A DNA stretch of 64,000 nucleotides from contig JAEUWY010000008.1 in NCBI GenBank assembly GCA_022059125.1, positions 930,001 to 994,000 of the forward strand. Direction: 5' to 3'. Made by a program: the position numbers and the translations under genes. Below are positions 11,525-21,816 of this stretch, piece by piece (the first letter of the stretch is position 1; every line of letters starts with the position of its first letter). The stretch comes from Corynespora cassiicola (taxonomy: Eukaryota; Ascomycota; Dothideomycetes; Pleosporales; Corynesporascaceae). The notes under the pieces are model-generated. The model was not told the DNA's origin. It did no database searches and saw nothing but the letters and a program-made list of their open reading frames with translations.

Positions 11525-12772
11525 ATGACGAAGACGAGGCTCATCCCATTTCTGGCCTTCATCGTCGTCGTCGTCCTCTTCTCCCTTTACAACAGCGCAG
11601 CCGTGCACGAAACATGGCGAGGCCTCCCGCAACGTGTCGGCCTGGGAGAGCACCTGGGCAACAGGCCACCGACGAACGGCTCCGACGACGACTTCGCAAT
11701 AGGCGATGCGACAGACCCAGACTATGCCAACTGGAACCCCACGCCCATCTTTAAGCCAGGCTCGCCCATGGAGCCTGGCCACAACTACACCTCGGTCTTG
11801 GTGATCGCGAAGACCAAGGACGAAGATACCAGCTGGATGGACAAGGAGCTTCCTGACCAGGAGAAGGCCATCTACGTCGCCGACGACCCGACTGCGCCGC
11901 TGCACCCACCAAAGAACAAGGGCCATGAGGTCATGGTCTACCTGTCCTGGATCATTGACAACTACGACAACCTGCCCGACGTCGCAATCTTCATGCACGC
12001 CCACCAGTTCACCTGGCACAACGACGATATCCTCGGCCACAATGCCGGCGAGCTGATCAAGCGGCTCAGCCGGCCAAGAGTCTGGCGGGAAGGGTTCGTC
12101 AACATGCGATGCAGCTGGTATCCCGGCTGCCCCGACTGGATGCACCCCGGCGAGACCAAGGAGAATGTTTACAAGCAGGAAGAGGTGCTTTTGGCAAAGT
12201 CTTGGAGCGAGCTCTTTCCCCTCGACGAGGTTCCTGCTGTCCTCGCCCAGCCTTGCTGTGCGCAGTTTGCCCTCTCGCGCGAGCGCATCCAGGCAAAACC
12301 CCACGCGCAATACGTCTGGTATCGCAATTGGCTCTTCTCCACCCAATTGCCCGACTTCCTTTCCGGTCGCATCTGGGAATACGTATGGCAATTTGTCTTT
12401 ACGGGCAACAATGTCCACTGTCCGAAGGAGCACATTTGCTTTTGCGACCAGTATGGCAGCTGCTTTGGCGGAGAGGACAAATTCAACGACTTTATCAAAA
12501 TCAAGCAGGAGCTGGGCGAAAGGGAGCGTGACCTTCGCGAGTGGGAGGACAAGGGCAAGGCTATCGAGGAAGCGAAGAAGGAGGGTCGCTACGAAGAAGC
12601 CGAACAGCTTGACAAGCCTGAGCCCGGAAGGGACCAGGAGCTCAAGAAAGAGATCGACCGGCTACGTCCCATTGTCGACAGCCTAAAGGCCGATGCCCTT
12701 GAGCGCGGTAAAGACCCCAAGAACCGCGCCATCGAGGTGGGGAGAGATTGGAAGGAAGGTGATGGTTTCTAA
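11525..12772 (+). CDS. DUF3431 family protein, single-pass type II membrane protein
   Basis: This is an intronless gene of 415 residues. The N-terminus has one hydrophobic segment (about residues 7-24, IPFLAFIVVVVLFSLYNSA) preceded by Lys/Arg, so it is a signal anchor with the bulk in the secretory lumen. The DUF3431 core lies at about 95-320 and keeps features I associate with the family: LVIAKTKDED, IDNYDNLPDVAIFMHAHQFTWHND, CSWYPGCPDW, CCAQFALSRERI and a terminal Cys cluster HCPKEHICFCDQYGSCFGG. The C-terminal 80 residues are a charged coiled-coil-like helix rich in Glu and Lys. DUF3431 resembles glycosyltransferase-like proteins, but no activity is established to my knowledge. The 387-residue antisense frame at 11270-12433 is a GC-rich shadow. 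Confidence 0.85.
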   Translation: MTKTRLIPFLAFIVVVVLFSLYNSAAVHETWRGLPQRVGLGEHLGNRPPTNGSDDDFAIGDATDPDYANWNPTPIFKPGSPMEPGHNYTSVLVIAKTKDEDTSWMDKELPDQEKAIYVADDPTAPLHPPKNKGHEVMVYLSWIIDNYDNLPDVAIFMHAHQFTWHNDDILGHNAGELIKRLSRPRVWREGFVNMRCSWYPGCPDWMHPGETKENVYKQEEVLLAKSWSELFPLDEVPAVLAQPCCAQFALSRERIQAKPHAQYVWYRNWLFSTQLPDFLSGRIWEYVWQFVFTGNNVHCPKEHICFCDQYGSCFGGEDKFNDFIKIKQELGERERDLREWEDKGKAIEEAKKEGRYEEAEQLDKPEPGRDQELKKEIDRLRPIVDSLKADALERGKDPKNRAIEVGRDWKEGDGF

Positions 12773-13501
12773 GCCCCTCCCGCTTTTAATCTTCTGGCAC
12801 TGCATCTAGGGACATTTACTTCTGCAATTTACTGGGATCTAGGAGTAGGGAGTGGGCTGGTGGTTTCTTTTGCATTCATGGCGCTAAATGGTCTGGAGCT
12901 ATGGGCGGATACCAATGTCGACATTTTGGATTCTATATGTAACGATAGGGCTTTTTCTTTCCATTTGGGGAAATACTTTTCTATACGGGCATAGTCTCTA
13001 AGATATCCAAAAGAATGCGCCAAAACGCAAACCATGGAACGACTTCCTTTTGGACAGGAACAGAGCTTGAGTCGGTCGGAACCATTCGGTGCCCAGCGGC
13101 GTGAGTGATGATGACATAAGCGGTTGGGAGCGAGAAGGAACCGGACTCTCCGCGCACATGGCTTGGCAGATGCAAACAACACAAACCTCAAGCTATCGCG
13201 ACCCTCCCGAGTCGACAATCGCTCGCTCGCTGTCCGCTCTGCTTGCCCTCACCAAGCAATTGGCAGAGCAATCAGCGCTCCACAGGTGCGCATTTGCTGG
13301 CTCATCCAAACCAAACATGTTGCATTCAAAAGCCCTCTGTTTCTCGTGCAAGCTTTTGGCTTCCGCACTGTTCTCCCACCAGCGCATTCCGCAGCCATCT
13401 CAGTTGATCGCATCGCTCGCTTTGATCCACACACTTACCGCGGTGAAGTAACAGGCGCCGCTGAACAGAGCCGCTTGCTCTGGCGTGTTTGATCCGCTAC
13501 C
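12773..13501. other. Intergenic, no feature recognised
   Basis: These 729 bases between two plus-strand genes hold the DUF3431 3' region and the promoter of the next gene. No TATA box, repeat or RNA gene is evident. Confidence 0.45.
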
Positions 13502-15355
13502 ATGACGACAAACGCGCCCTACTATCAGATGCGCGGCCAGTTCAACAGCGCAAACGCCCAGTTCGCGCCCGCTGACGACGACTATGACCTCTCTGCCCCC
13601 GTCACGCCCCACGATGCCTCGCTTTACTCCGACCGTCAGGGCTCGGACAACGCCGTCAATCCGTTGGAAGAGAACCATAACCTCGTCGAGCTGCTCGAGG
13701 CTGCCACTACTGCTGCCGGACAGTCTGCGCAAGCGATGAACGTCGATGCCACAGACGCAGCGATTGGCATGCTAAACAAGGGCAAGAGGAAGAGGTTCCC
13801 CACACCTTCGGCAGACGAGCATGGTTCCATCACTCATCAGCCCCAAGACGACGATGCCGCGTCCGATCCCAAGCGTAACAGGATCGAGGTGCCGACGGAT
13901 CCCCAACTCCAGAGCCCCGAACATGATGTGCGTGGCAGGTCTGAAAGCGGCAGTGTGCCGCCTTCAAGTGAGTCTTTGCTCAATGACGCTCGTGCTGCCG
14001 GTGTGCACTCTGCAGCCGCTCTCTTTAGACGTTCTTCAAAGGAGACGACGAGAAAGTACACGCGCCCGCCCATGTCGAAGCTTTTCATGTCGCTTCAGCT
14101 TACACCGGAGAACTTCCTGCACCTACAAGCCCAAGCAAAATCGTACATGTTGGATCCAGCTCATCCAGAGCGCCAACATTGCGTTGGTAATCGCGGAAAG
14201 GGCGATACGGACATGGTGAAGTTGCGCTTGTTCAATTGCGTGCGCGAGTTCTTGGAAGACGGCGTTGGTGAGCGGTTCTTTGGTGAGCATGTAGAGAAGC
14301 CGGGCGAGAAGGAGGCCGACGAAGCCGCGCAAGCTTTGGGAGAGGAGAAGGTGCCTAGCGAAGGGAAGTTGGTATGGCCGCGAGACGGAAATAAGATCAT
14401 CGGTCTCGTCACTCCTCTTTTGAGACGCATGGTTACCAATGAGCGTCAACGAATGTACGCCATCGAAACGAGGAAAGGAGGCACTAAAAAGAAGGAGAGC
14501 AGTGTCGAAGCCGTCCAGCACCACAACGATCCTGCTGGATTTGGCAACGCAAATGCTGGCCTGGAGCACCTGCAAACTCAATATACCCCGAGTAGCAGTC
14601 TTATGGAGACTTCTCAACATCAACAGCATTACCAGCCCACATCGCCCGTTTCATCGTTATCAATTCATCCTCAGCCTACAACTCCCAATCAGGCAAACTT
14701 CGCCATGTCACCCAGCATGCGCACGTCTGCAGAGATGAGCAGCTTCGAACAACTCGACCTGCCTACCCAGCATCCCGCCGAAGCGAAAATCAGCCAAATC
14801 AACATCTATCTTGCCAAGAACGGCTTCAAACTCACTGCTGAGAAAAAGATATTCGGGACACCATCCGATAATCTCTTCTTCACCACGTATCAAGAATTGC
14901 AGAATGAGATACATCTCCTTATCAAGACGGCAATGAGCGTTTACCCAGCGCTGGGTCCAAGCCCTGTTCCATACGAGATCGAACAAGCTCTTCAAGGCAT
15001 GGCCCCGGAAGCACTCCGTGGGCTTGCTGTGGCTGCCACTGAGATGCAGGCTAATTCAAGCGATGCTAATGATGAAGGGGCAGATACTATTGATTCTGCA
15101 CCCGTGTCACACAGCACATCAGCTTCAGGTGGCGCCCCGACTACACCGACATCACCATTCCATGTCAGGCGTAGCGTAGTTGCTCCATCAACGGTCTTGC
15201 CAATCTCTAAGCTGCCAAAACACATCGTCAAAGTAATGGAGACGCAAGGTCTGACGACTGTTTCCAACGTTGACGAGTGGCACCATGCGAAGCTAGACTT
15301 GGCCTATGCTGTTTGGGCAGGCAACATGGTGAATGTTGTTGTCGATTTGATTTGA
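13502..15355 (+). CDS. Conserved-looking fungal protein of unknown function, 617 aa
   Basis: This is a single open frame without introns, starting at an ATG preceded by CTACC. Residues 1-190 are acidic, Ser/Pro-rich and disordered, with a basic nuclear-localisation-like patch, NKGKRKRFP, near residue 100. A folded-looking block lies at about 180-330: FMSLQLTPENFLHLQAQAKS, then RLFNCVREFLEDGVGERFFG and IGLVTPLLRRMVTNERQRMY. A Gln/Ser/Pro-rich linker follows. A second ordered block at about 420-500 has INIYLAKNGFKLTAEKK and LQNEIHLLIKTAMSVYPALG. The C-terminus ends in a hydrophobic helix (LAYAVWAGNMVNVVVDLI). The layout suggests a nuclear regulator, but no DNA-binding motif is visible and I do not name a family. 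Confidence 0.7.
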   Translation: MTTNAPYYQMRGQFNSANAQFAPADDDYDLSAPVTPHDASLYSDRQGSDNAVNPLEENHNLVELLEAATTAAGQSAQAMNVDATDAAIGMLNKGKRKRFPTPSADEHGSITHQPQDDDAASDPKRNRIEVPTDPQLQSPEHDVRGRSESGSVPPSSESLLNDARAAGVHSAAALFRRSSKETTRKYTRPPMSKLFMSLQLTPENFLHLQAQAKSYMLDPAHPERQHCVGNRGKGDTDMVKLRLFNCVREFLEDGVGERFFGEHVEKPGEKEADEAAQALGEEKVPSEGKLVWPRDGNKIIGLVTPLLRRMVTNERQRMYAIETRKGGTKKKESSVEAVQHHNDPAGFGNANAGLEHLQTQYTPSSSLMETSQHQQHYQPTSPVSSLSIHPQPTTPNQANFAMSPSMRTSAEMSSFEQLDLPTQHPAEAKISQINIYLAKNGFKLTAEKKIFGTPSDNLFFTTYQELQNEIHLLIKTAMSVYPALGPSPVPYEIEQALQGMAPEALRGLAVAATEMQANSSDANDEGADTIDSAPVSHSTSASGGAPTTPTSPFHVRRSVVAPSTVLPISKLPKHIVKVMETQGLTTVSNVDEWHHAKLDLAYAVWAGNMVNVVVDLI

Positions 15356-15990
15356 GAGGGTATGCATCTTAATGACACGGTCACGATCTTTGCATGGCAT
15401 CATGGTTTGGGACAAGGGGGTGATATACACTGAGGACGGCGCAGAAAGCAAGATTATGGGTTGGGCATGGCCAGGTGTTTGGGCACAAGAGAATCTTTTG
15501 GGGGATTCGCATTACTCAAGGCATACTCTCTTCAGGCCTTTGGTAGCATCTGCATCCGCGGCGTTTCTTTCACCTGCTCCGTTTTCGCAATGATAGGTTC
15601 CCTTCACGCTAGTATCGTTTCGAAGAGTGACTCGTCGCAATTGTATATCCCCTTCACGCTTGTAATATTTCAAGAATGATTAAGAATGAGTCTTCTGAGC
15701 ATAAGCGGCCCTAAAGTAGAACTTGCCGGCTTCAACGCCCTCAACCCCCAAGCTGACGAGCCGGCTCCGCCATCCCACGCACAGACTCCCGCCGCCGCCC
15801 CGTGAAAGGCCACTTTAAAAGCACACCCCGTGACTCCGCGTCCAGCGCGCCCCCGCGCATAAAGGCGCGTCCCGTCCCCTCCATCTCCACCCGCATCTCA
15901 CCTTTTTTCTTCTCTGCCCTCCCATTCATCCATCCGTCTATTCAGCAATCCCGCACATTCAGCAACTATTGTCCTGCTGGAACCCAAGCC
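15356..15990. other. Intergenic, no gene recognised
   Basis: The right half (15740-15990) is GC- and C/T-rich, with TTTAAAA near 15810 and ATAAAGG near 15860 as possible core promoter elements for the alkyltransferase gene. The frame running into that gene from 15802 has no ATG before 15991. Confidence 0.4.
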
Positions 15991-16445
15991 ATGCCCAAAC
16001 CCACCCAACCCCAAGTCACAGACTTCCAAACCCGCGTCTACACCCTCCTCCAGCAGATCCCCCCAGGCCGCATCTGCTCCTACGCCGCCCTAGCGCGAGC
16101 CCTCGGCTCCAGCCCGCGAGCGGTCGGCGGGGCATTGCGGAACAATCCGTTCGCGCCCGAGGTGCCGTGTCACCGGTGCATCGCGAGTACGGGGGTAAGT
16201 CTTGCGCTGCGCTGCGTTGCGTGTGATGGTGTGGGACATGCGAGCTGATGCGCAACGCTTAGTTTATTGGCGGATTCAAGGGGGATTGGGAGAAGGTGCC
16301 GAGTGGGCAGAATCAAGAGTCGAAGTTGGAGCTGTTGAAGGGGGAGGGGGTGGAGTTTGATGAGAAGGGGATGTTGGTGGATCGGGGGTTGTGGTGGGAT
16401 GGGTTTAGGGTTGGGGAGGTGAGGTTTGGGAAGCAGCACGAGTGA
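15991..16445 (+). CDS. MGT1: O6-alkylguanine-DNA alkyltransferase, catalytic domain only
   Basis: This enzyme removes alkyl groups from O6 of guanine onto its own cysteine, a single-use repair step in the nucleus. Two exons, 15991-16194 and 16263-16445, code 128 residues. The DNA-binding half is present: SYAALARAL, and SSPRAVGGALRNNP with the Arg finger. The acceptor motif is PCHRC, so the reactive Cys is kept; alkyltransferase-like proteins have Trp at that position. KLELLKGEGVEF matches the conserved Leu-Leu-x-x-Glu-Gly region. The N-terminal ribonuclease-like domain of full-length MGMT (about 190-210 residues in total) is missing, making this closer to the size of alkyltransferase-like proteins, and a short basic tail (GLWWDGFRVGEVRFGKQHE) is added. 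The start is the first ATG in frame. Confidence 0.82.
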
Positions 16446-16704
16446 CGAGACGAACGGGTGGGTGGGGTGGAGAGACGGGAAAAAATCATTGTGAGGATGG
16501 AGTTTTGTATGATTTTATGTTTGTCATGTATAGCGCTGTTTTGATACTGGGTGGCGTTGGGGTGAGAGTGAAAATGGAGGGAGGGCAGAACCTTGTGATG
16601 AGAAATCCACACTGCGATACATAATTTTTGCGCCACGGCCTGCGCTGCTTCTTCTCACAACCTTTCCGCCAACACAACGTTGCGTCGTCTCAGCTGCCTG
16701 CAAC

Positions 16705-18508
16705 ATGCCGCCAAAGCGAAAGACGGATTTCTTGAAGCCGAAGCCCAAGGCGAAGGGGAAGGTAGGGCTGCTGGTCCCCATGTCACCGTCCCGTGCACAA
16801 CTAACGAGTATAGGCCCCGGAACCGCAATCTGAAGATGACTTTCTCGACGCTGCTGATGAGTTCGAGCGCTCGGCAGGGAAATGGCGGGCCGGAGATGCA
16901 GCAAAAGCCGTCCGCTTCTTCAACCGAGCTATCGACATGTACAATGAGGGCTTGAAGCGGTATCCCAAGTCGTTTGATCTTGCGTACAACAAGTGAGTTT
17001 GCAGGTCACGCTTCTTCGCGTCATGCCCATATCGCGCATCATCTCTGCACGCGAGCGGGAGCTAAACCGCATACAGAGCGAACCTTGAGTACAACATCAC
17101 CGAGGATGAGCGCATCGTCTCGCATTTTGGGAGCAGAATTGCTTTGTTGGAAGAGACGTTGCAGTCACATCGATTTGCTACGACATTGAACTCGGATAAC
17201 ATTGACGTCCTCTTCAACACAGCCCAAGTGCTGACTTCTCTTGCTGAAGCCATATTAGAGGCTCAGGGCCATGCCATCAGTAGGATTCCTGCAAGGGCGC
17301 TCCTTGAGGAAGCCGTAGATATCTTTACGAAATGCCTCGACAGTCAGCAAAACGAGTACGAGCAGATGCAGGCCGAAATCGCCAAAGCCCAAGCCTCGGA
17401 AGCCTACCAAGACGACTCCGAAGATGCCCAAAAGCGAGCATCACAGTCCAGTACCGTTCAGGAAGACATGGAGACGGAATCTACAGCGTCGTCTGGCGCC
17501 GGGGAATGGGCCCACGTCGTTGAGCCCGTAACTCCCGAGACCCTCCTGGAGACATGCACCGCGCAACTCGGCGCCCTCACCACCCTCCTCGGACTGTACG
17601 ATCCCTCGGAGCTCGCCAACATGGAGAAGCGCGCGCAAAACGGCCTCGAGACCGCCACCACCAAGATACCCACCCTCATCGACCTCGTCAAAGACTCGCC
17701 CTTCTCCAAGCCCGCCCCCACTGCAGGCCCTACCCTCTCCATTGCCCCATCCTCCTCCACTCCCGCAGACGAAGACTCCTCGTCTCCCAAAGCAGACGCC
17801 CTCCTCGCCGCCGCCGCGTTCCGCGCCAGCATCGCAGAAGCCACATTCCGCACCGGCCAATCCCAACCCCAAACCTACCTCTCCACCCTCGAGCAAATCT
17901 TCCAGCCCCTCACCTCGCCCCAGCCCAGCGGTGTCGCTCCCGTCGTCGAGCCATCGAACGCGCACTCCGCCTATGCGGACGCCCTCATGGAACTCGCCTC
18001 CGCAATCGCAGACACGCCCTCGTACCCCTCGCACGGCCCCTCCGCCCCGCAGGACCTGGACATCCAGTGGACGGCCCTGTCCCGCGCGCAGACCATCCTC
18101 ACGGCCCTCGCGTCGCCGCCTGCAGCGGCGTCTTTGGCGCCTGAGCGCCTTGCGGATGTGTTCCTCGCGCGGGGAGATGTGGATTTGTTCCGGTTCCGCA
18201 TTGGAGGGTTTGAGGGCGCGAAGCCGGCCTGGGCGGGTAGTAGGGCGGTGTTGGTTGCGAATGCAGGGGTGTTTTATAGGGGCGCTAGGAGTTATGCGGA
18301 GAGGGCGGGGGTGATGGGTGTGAGGGGGACGGCGGATGCGAAGGCCATTGTTGCGGAGGTTATCAAGGAGGCGTTTGCGGGGAGTGGGGAGAGGAAGGCG
18401 CATTGGAAGGGTAGGGGGGAGGATATGGCGAGGGCGGTGGAGGAGATGGTTGCGGAGGGCATTGTTGGGGTGGGGGATATGGAAAAGGTGGTTGGGTTTA
18501 CGGTTTAG
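16705..18508 (+). CDS. TPR-like fungal protein of unknown function
   Basis: Three exons, 16705-16761, 16814-16992 and 17077-18508, give 555 residues. The head is basic (MPPKRKTDFLKPKPKAKGK), likely nuclear. It is followed by helical repeats of tetratricopeptide type: residues about 30-75 (KWRAGDAAKAVRFFNRAIDM then YPKSFDLAYNKAN) and about 115-180 (IDVLFNTAQVLTSLAEAI, ALLEEAVDIFTKCLDSQQNE). The middle is Ser/Thr/Pro-rich. More helical repeats follow, such as HSAYADALMELASAIAD and QWTALSRAQTILTAL, and the C-terminus has AYAERAGVM-like helices. TPR proteins act as scaffolds for complexes; no partner can be inferred. Codon use changes sharply after about 18160, from C-ending to G-ending codons. 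The long antisense frame at 17441-18631 is a shadow of this bias. Confidence 0.75.
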
Positions 18509-19296
18509 GCGGAGGGTTGTAGAAATATGTCTGTTGGGGAAAGGTGGAATTAGCATCGTAATATGAATAAATAAAAACATTGGGTTCTTCCAAGTCGCCG
18601 GTTTCGCGCAAGCTGACAAAATATATAACATTTAACAGCTTATGAATCACGAAGCTCAAGTCTTGATCAGTATTGGTTGTTTCTGAACAACCTTACGGGG
18701 AATCGCTAACCCTAGGATTGTATATTAATAGCTTATTACTACAGCAATTAATTAATAATTTAATTTAAGCAGTATTAATTGTTAATTAATTATATGTAGA
18801 TAGGGCTATAATGATGATTAAGGAAGGGGTTGTGGGTGACCAGTGATCCCAGAAACACCCATTTTCTCCAAGCAATCTTGTCGTTGATTTGATACATCAT
18901 GTGAGTCAACGGTGGGAGGCATATGTACTAGAATAAGAAACGATACTGAATATTTGAACGAGTCAAAAGTTGTTCCTTCGACGGCACGAAGGTTACGAAG
19001 GCGACTCGGTCACTGCTCTGCTGCTGTACATCTACTTGTAAACAAGGGGGCATACACATCTAACAGATTCCAATATACACTCACTAGGCACACTTTATGC
19101 TATGGTCTGTGTTAACGCGCTGCTGCAACTTGAGTGCGTAGATCTCTTCATACCGCGATCCAAAAGTTGTATTCTCTTGTCAACGATAATTGTTCTATGG
19201 AGAGTCTTTTCTTCTTCTCGAATACTTCTCTATATCAGGAGGGGATTTACCAATAGTGAATGTATACAATTTTCTTGCAGTTTCAGACCACCCGTT
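18509..19296. other. Intergenic with an AT-rich block
   Basis: No gene is visible. A block of about 80 bases (18717-18800) is almost pure A/T with repeated TTAATTAAT words. It marks the left edge of a lower-GC pocket that contains the kinase pseudogene. Confidence 0.5.
18717..18800. repeat. AT-rich low-complexity block
   Basis: The stretch is dominated by TAATTAATTAAT-type words and contrasts with the GC-rich gene to its left. It could be a decayed, RIP-altered element or simple low complexity. No terminal repeats or target duplications are visible. Confidence 0.5.
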
Positions 19297-21816
19297 TCAT
19301 TGTGCGTTTGGGGTTTTTCTCCCTTCACTCTCCTCATTTTCAAAAGGCGGCTTTTCCATTTCCCTATAACGTTGTTCAACCACTCTTGCAATATCAAGAC
19401 TACTCTTCTGTTCTGTGTCTGAACTTTTTCTAGCTTCACCGGCAGCTGTTATCACTCTTTTGCGAGAATACTTGGGAATATGTGTCCTCGGGATTTTGAT
19501 AGGCACCTTCAGATAGGGGAATATTCTTCTGTTCCGGGTTTGGGAGTCTTCTCCGTCTGCCACCAGGAGCTATGTCTTTTTTGTTGTGAGGAATTGTACT
19601 CCGAAAATCGCGAGCAACAGGCTTTGAAGAACCGGTCTTGCTGGTAGGAGCGTTCCAGGGCCTGATATGAACGGGACCGAACCGACGTACTGTTCCTATA
19701 GCAATTTCCTCTTTACTGTCATCATTCTCCTGTTCCTGGCCACCGTCCTTCTGTAACCGATAGCTGTTTTTCATCTTAATAGCGCGACGAGTGCGAGGGA
19801 GTATATCGTTCTTCCCAGAAATATGAGCACCTAGATCAATGCCCTCATGGTCACTTTCTGCCCTGGTCAACTCGCGGCTGCCCCAGGACTTTTCTTCATG
19901 ATTTTCGTCTCCTGATCCTGGCCTTACCTCAAAGGCTCTCCGTTCTTCATGACATCTTTCTTCGTATAGATCCCAGTCAATGGGTAATACCAATTCAGCT
20001 TCGTCTTTTGCTGATTGACCTCTTTTTCATTCCATAACTAGATTGAATGCCTTTGTTATTCTTGTAACCTTTGGCATTTTTGTAACCTTTGGGGGCCTTG
20101 GAGGATCCGTTGCGTTGGATTCTATCCGTATCCTTCTAATCCTCAAAAGATCCAGATGCTTGGAATCATGGAAATGATGATTTTCCCACGAGTGTAAGTT
20201 CAGGAAATATGGAACTGGACTGCAGATTTTACAAAAATAGGTGGCGGAGTTGGCAGTCGTGAGAACTCCCACGTATGCACCACCCCGTATCCTGGAATTC
20301 AAACGAGATTTACGACTGTTCTTGGCTTCAAAGGCATTTTGCCATTCTAACTTCATTTCTGAGGCATTGACCTCGAGCTCATGGCCTTCTCCCCTCAGCG
20401 GTTTTTTAAGCTCTTCAACCCTTTGTATGTATTGACGTTGTGTATCGTCATGTTCCTTCGAGGATAGAGATGAATACGATTTGAGTCTTTCGATTTGCTC
20501 TTCTTGTCTTGCTAATCGGTTTCGTAACGTTCCAATGAGAGATTCTTGTGCTTGATCTCGCTCCTTGCTTTCTACATGTGATATCGAATTTCTGCAGCAT
20601 TTCAGGAAAAACAAAAAGCCCTGATCTGTCACATCGTTGATTTTCTGGGCTGAGGTGATGCGCCCACGCAGTTGCTTGGCTGTCGGGCGCCGTGTCGGAT
20701 CTCGTTCAAGCATCCGATCTACCTCCAAAAGTAAATGAGCCATGTGTGGGTTACTGTTAAAAATTTGTGCTCGGAGCCATTCTCGAATATTGTCCATATT
20801 GGTGTGAAACGATCTATCTTTGTGGAGACGCAAGCCTTGTAATACCTTTGTTGATCCATACAGGGCGGTGGCTGATATTTCGAGAAGGACGCAACCTAGG
20901 GAAAACATGTCGGCCGCTCTGCCATGGGGCTCGAAAGACGCAACTTCGGGTGCAAAGTATTTTGGAGTGCCCCGCTCAACGCCATCGGTGGCACTTTGAG
21001 AGAGCATAGAGAAGTCTGTTGCGCTTCCAAAATCGGTCAGCCAGACATCGTTTGGGCCCAGCAGAATGTTGGATGACTTCAAATCCTCGTGCCGTATCTT
21101 TTGTTCGTGAAGATATTCCACAGCAGTGATCAGGCATCCGACTTTTGAACACAAGTATGTTATGATTGTATTAACAAGGGTTGAACCGTCATTTGAGTAT
21201 CTGAGTCCCAGATTTTTGAGCCTGGCGTTTTGGGCCTCATCTAGTTCACCCAATTCTTGAAAACTCTCCAAGTCTTCGAACAGTGTGTGGAGATCGCATG
21301 TGGCCACGGGAAAAAGTAATAGTCCAAGATATTGACGGTGGGTATATGTTCCAATCAGTCGAGTGATATGCATGTGCGAGAGCTTTTTGAGAATTTCGAT
21401 CTCCCTCTTTTCTACCTCTCCAATCTGGCGTCGGCAAAACCTTCTCTTCAAGCAAACGCGTGCCCTTTGATCGTTGTTTCATATACCCCTCCCATCGCCC
21501 CATGACCAAGAAAGCGTCCCTCTTTCAAAGGTACGGGATCTTCAGACAAGAAGTCTACGTGTGATCCTTGGCCTGACCAATCAGACAAAATTGAATCCAG
21601 ATCAGTATTCGATTTGGAGAAAAATGTTGAAGTTCGTTTCTGACCATTGTTTGGTTCAGAGGAGCTGGGTTTGAAGTTTTCGTGTCCTTCCGAATCAGAG
21701 AAACCAGACCTGAAATCCTCTTGTCCATCTTGCGAACCAGGTTCTTTTTGTGGGATTCTAGGTAGGGATTGTAGATAGCCCTGAAACGATCGGGACATGG
21801 GGGGCTGTGGATTCAT
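19297..21816 (-). pseudogene. Decayed serine/threonine protein kinase gene
   Basis: An N-terminal frame (21816-21448) holds a disordered head and the Gly-rich loop LGHGAMGGVYET, and stops at a TGA exactly where the ATP-binding lysine should follow. The next frame (21451-20027) continues with KRRFCRRQIG, the catalytic loop RHEDLKSSNILL, DFG (LTDFGSATD), APEV and a full C-lobe. Losing one base between GCTTG and AAG explains the break; I see no splice signals that would. After a TGA at 20029-20027 the same frame stays open for about 197 codons, and near its end another frame (19563-19297) carries a protein-like tail (SLDIARVVEQRYREMEK), suggesting a second shift around 19450-19560. Kinase motifs are otherwise intact, with HED in place of HRD. 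The family looks like an expanded fungal kinase group. A sequencing error at one site would still leave the other breaks. Confidence 0.7.

Noticed and set aside
11270..12433. 387-codon minus-strand ORF
   Set aside because: It lies wholly antisense to the DUF3431 gene, has no domain and is explained by high GC and avoidance of stop codons on the reverse frame.
15802..15990. N-terminal extension of the alkyltransferase that looks like a mitochondrial presequence
   Set aside because: The frame begins at a GTG and has no ATG before 15991.
17441..18631. 396-codon minus-strand ORF
   Set aside because: Antisense to the TPR-like gene; its composition (Arg/His/Pro then Gly-rich) mirrors the strong third-base bias of the sense strand.
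18706..18716. CTAACCCTAGG, resembling a telomere repeat unit
   Set aside because: Only about one and a half units; expected by chance in 64 kb.
20027..20060. Intron as an explanation of the in-frame stop in the kinase
   Set aside because: The only GT...AG pair spanning the stop is about 34 bp with a poor donor, too short for a fungal intron.
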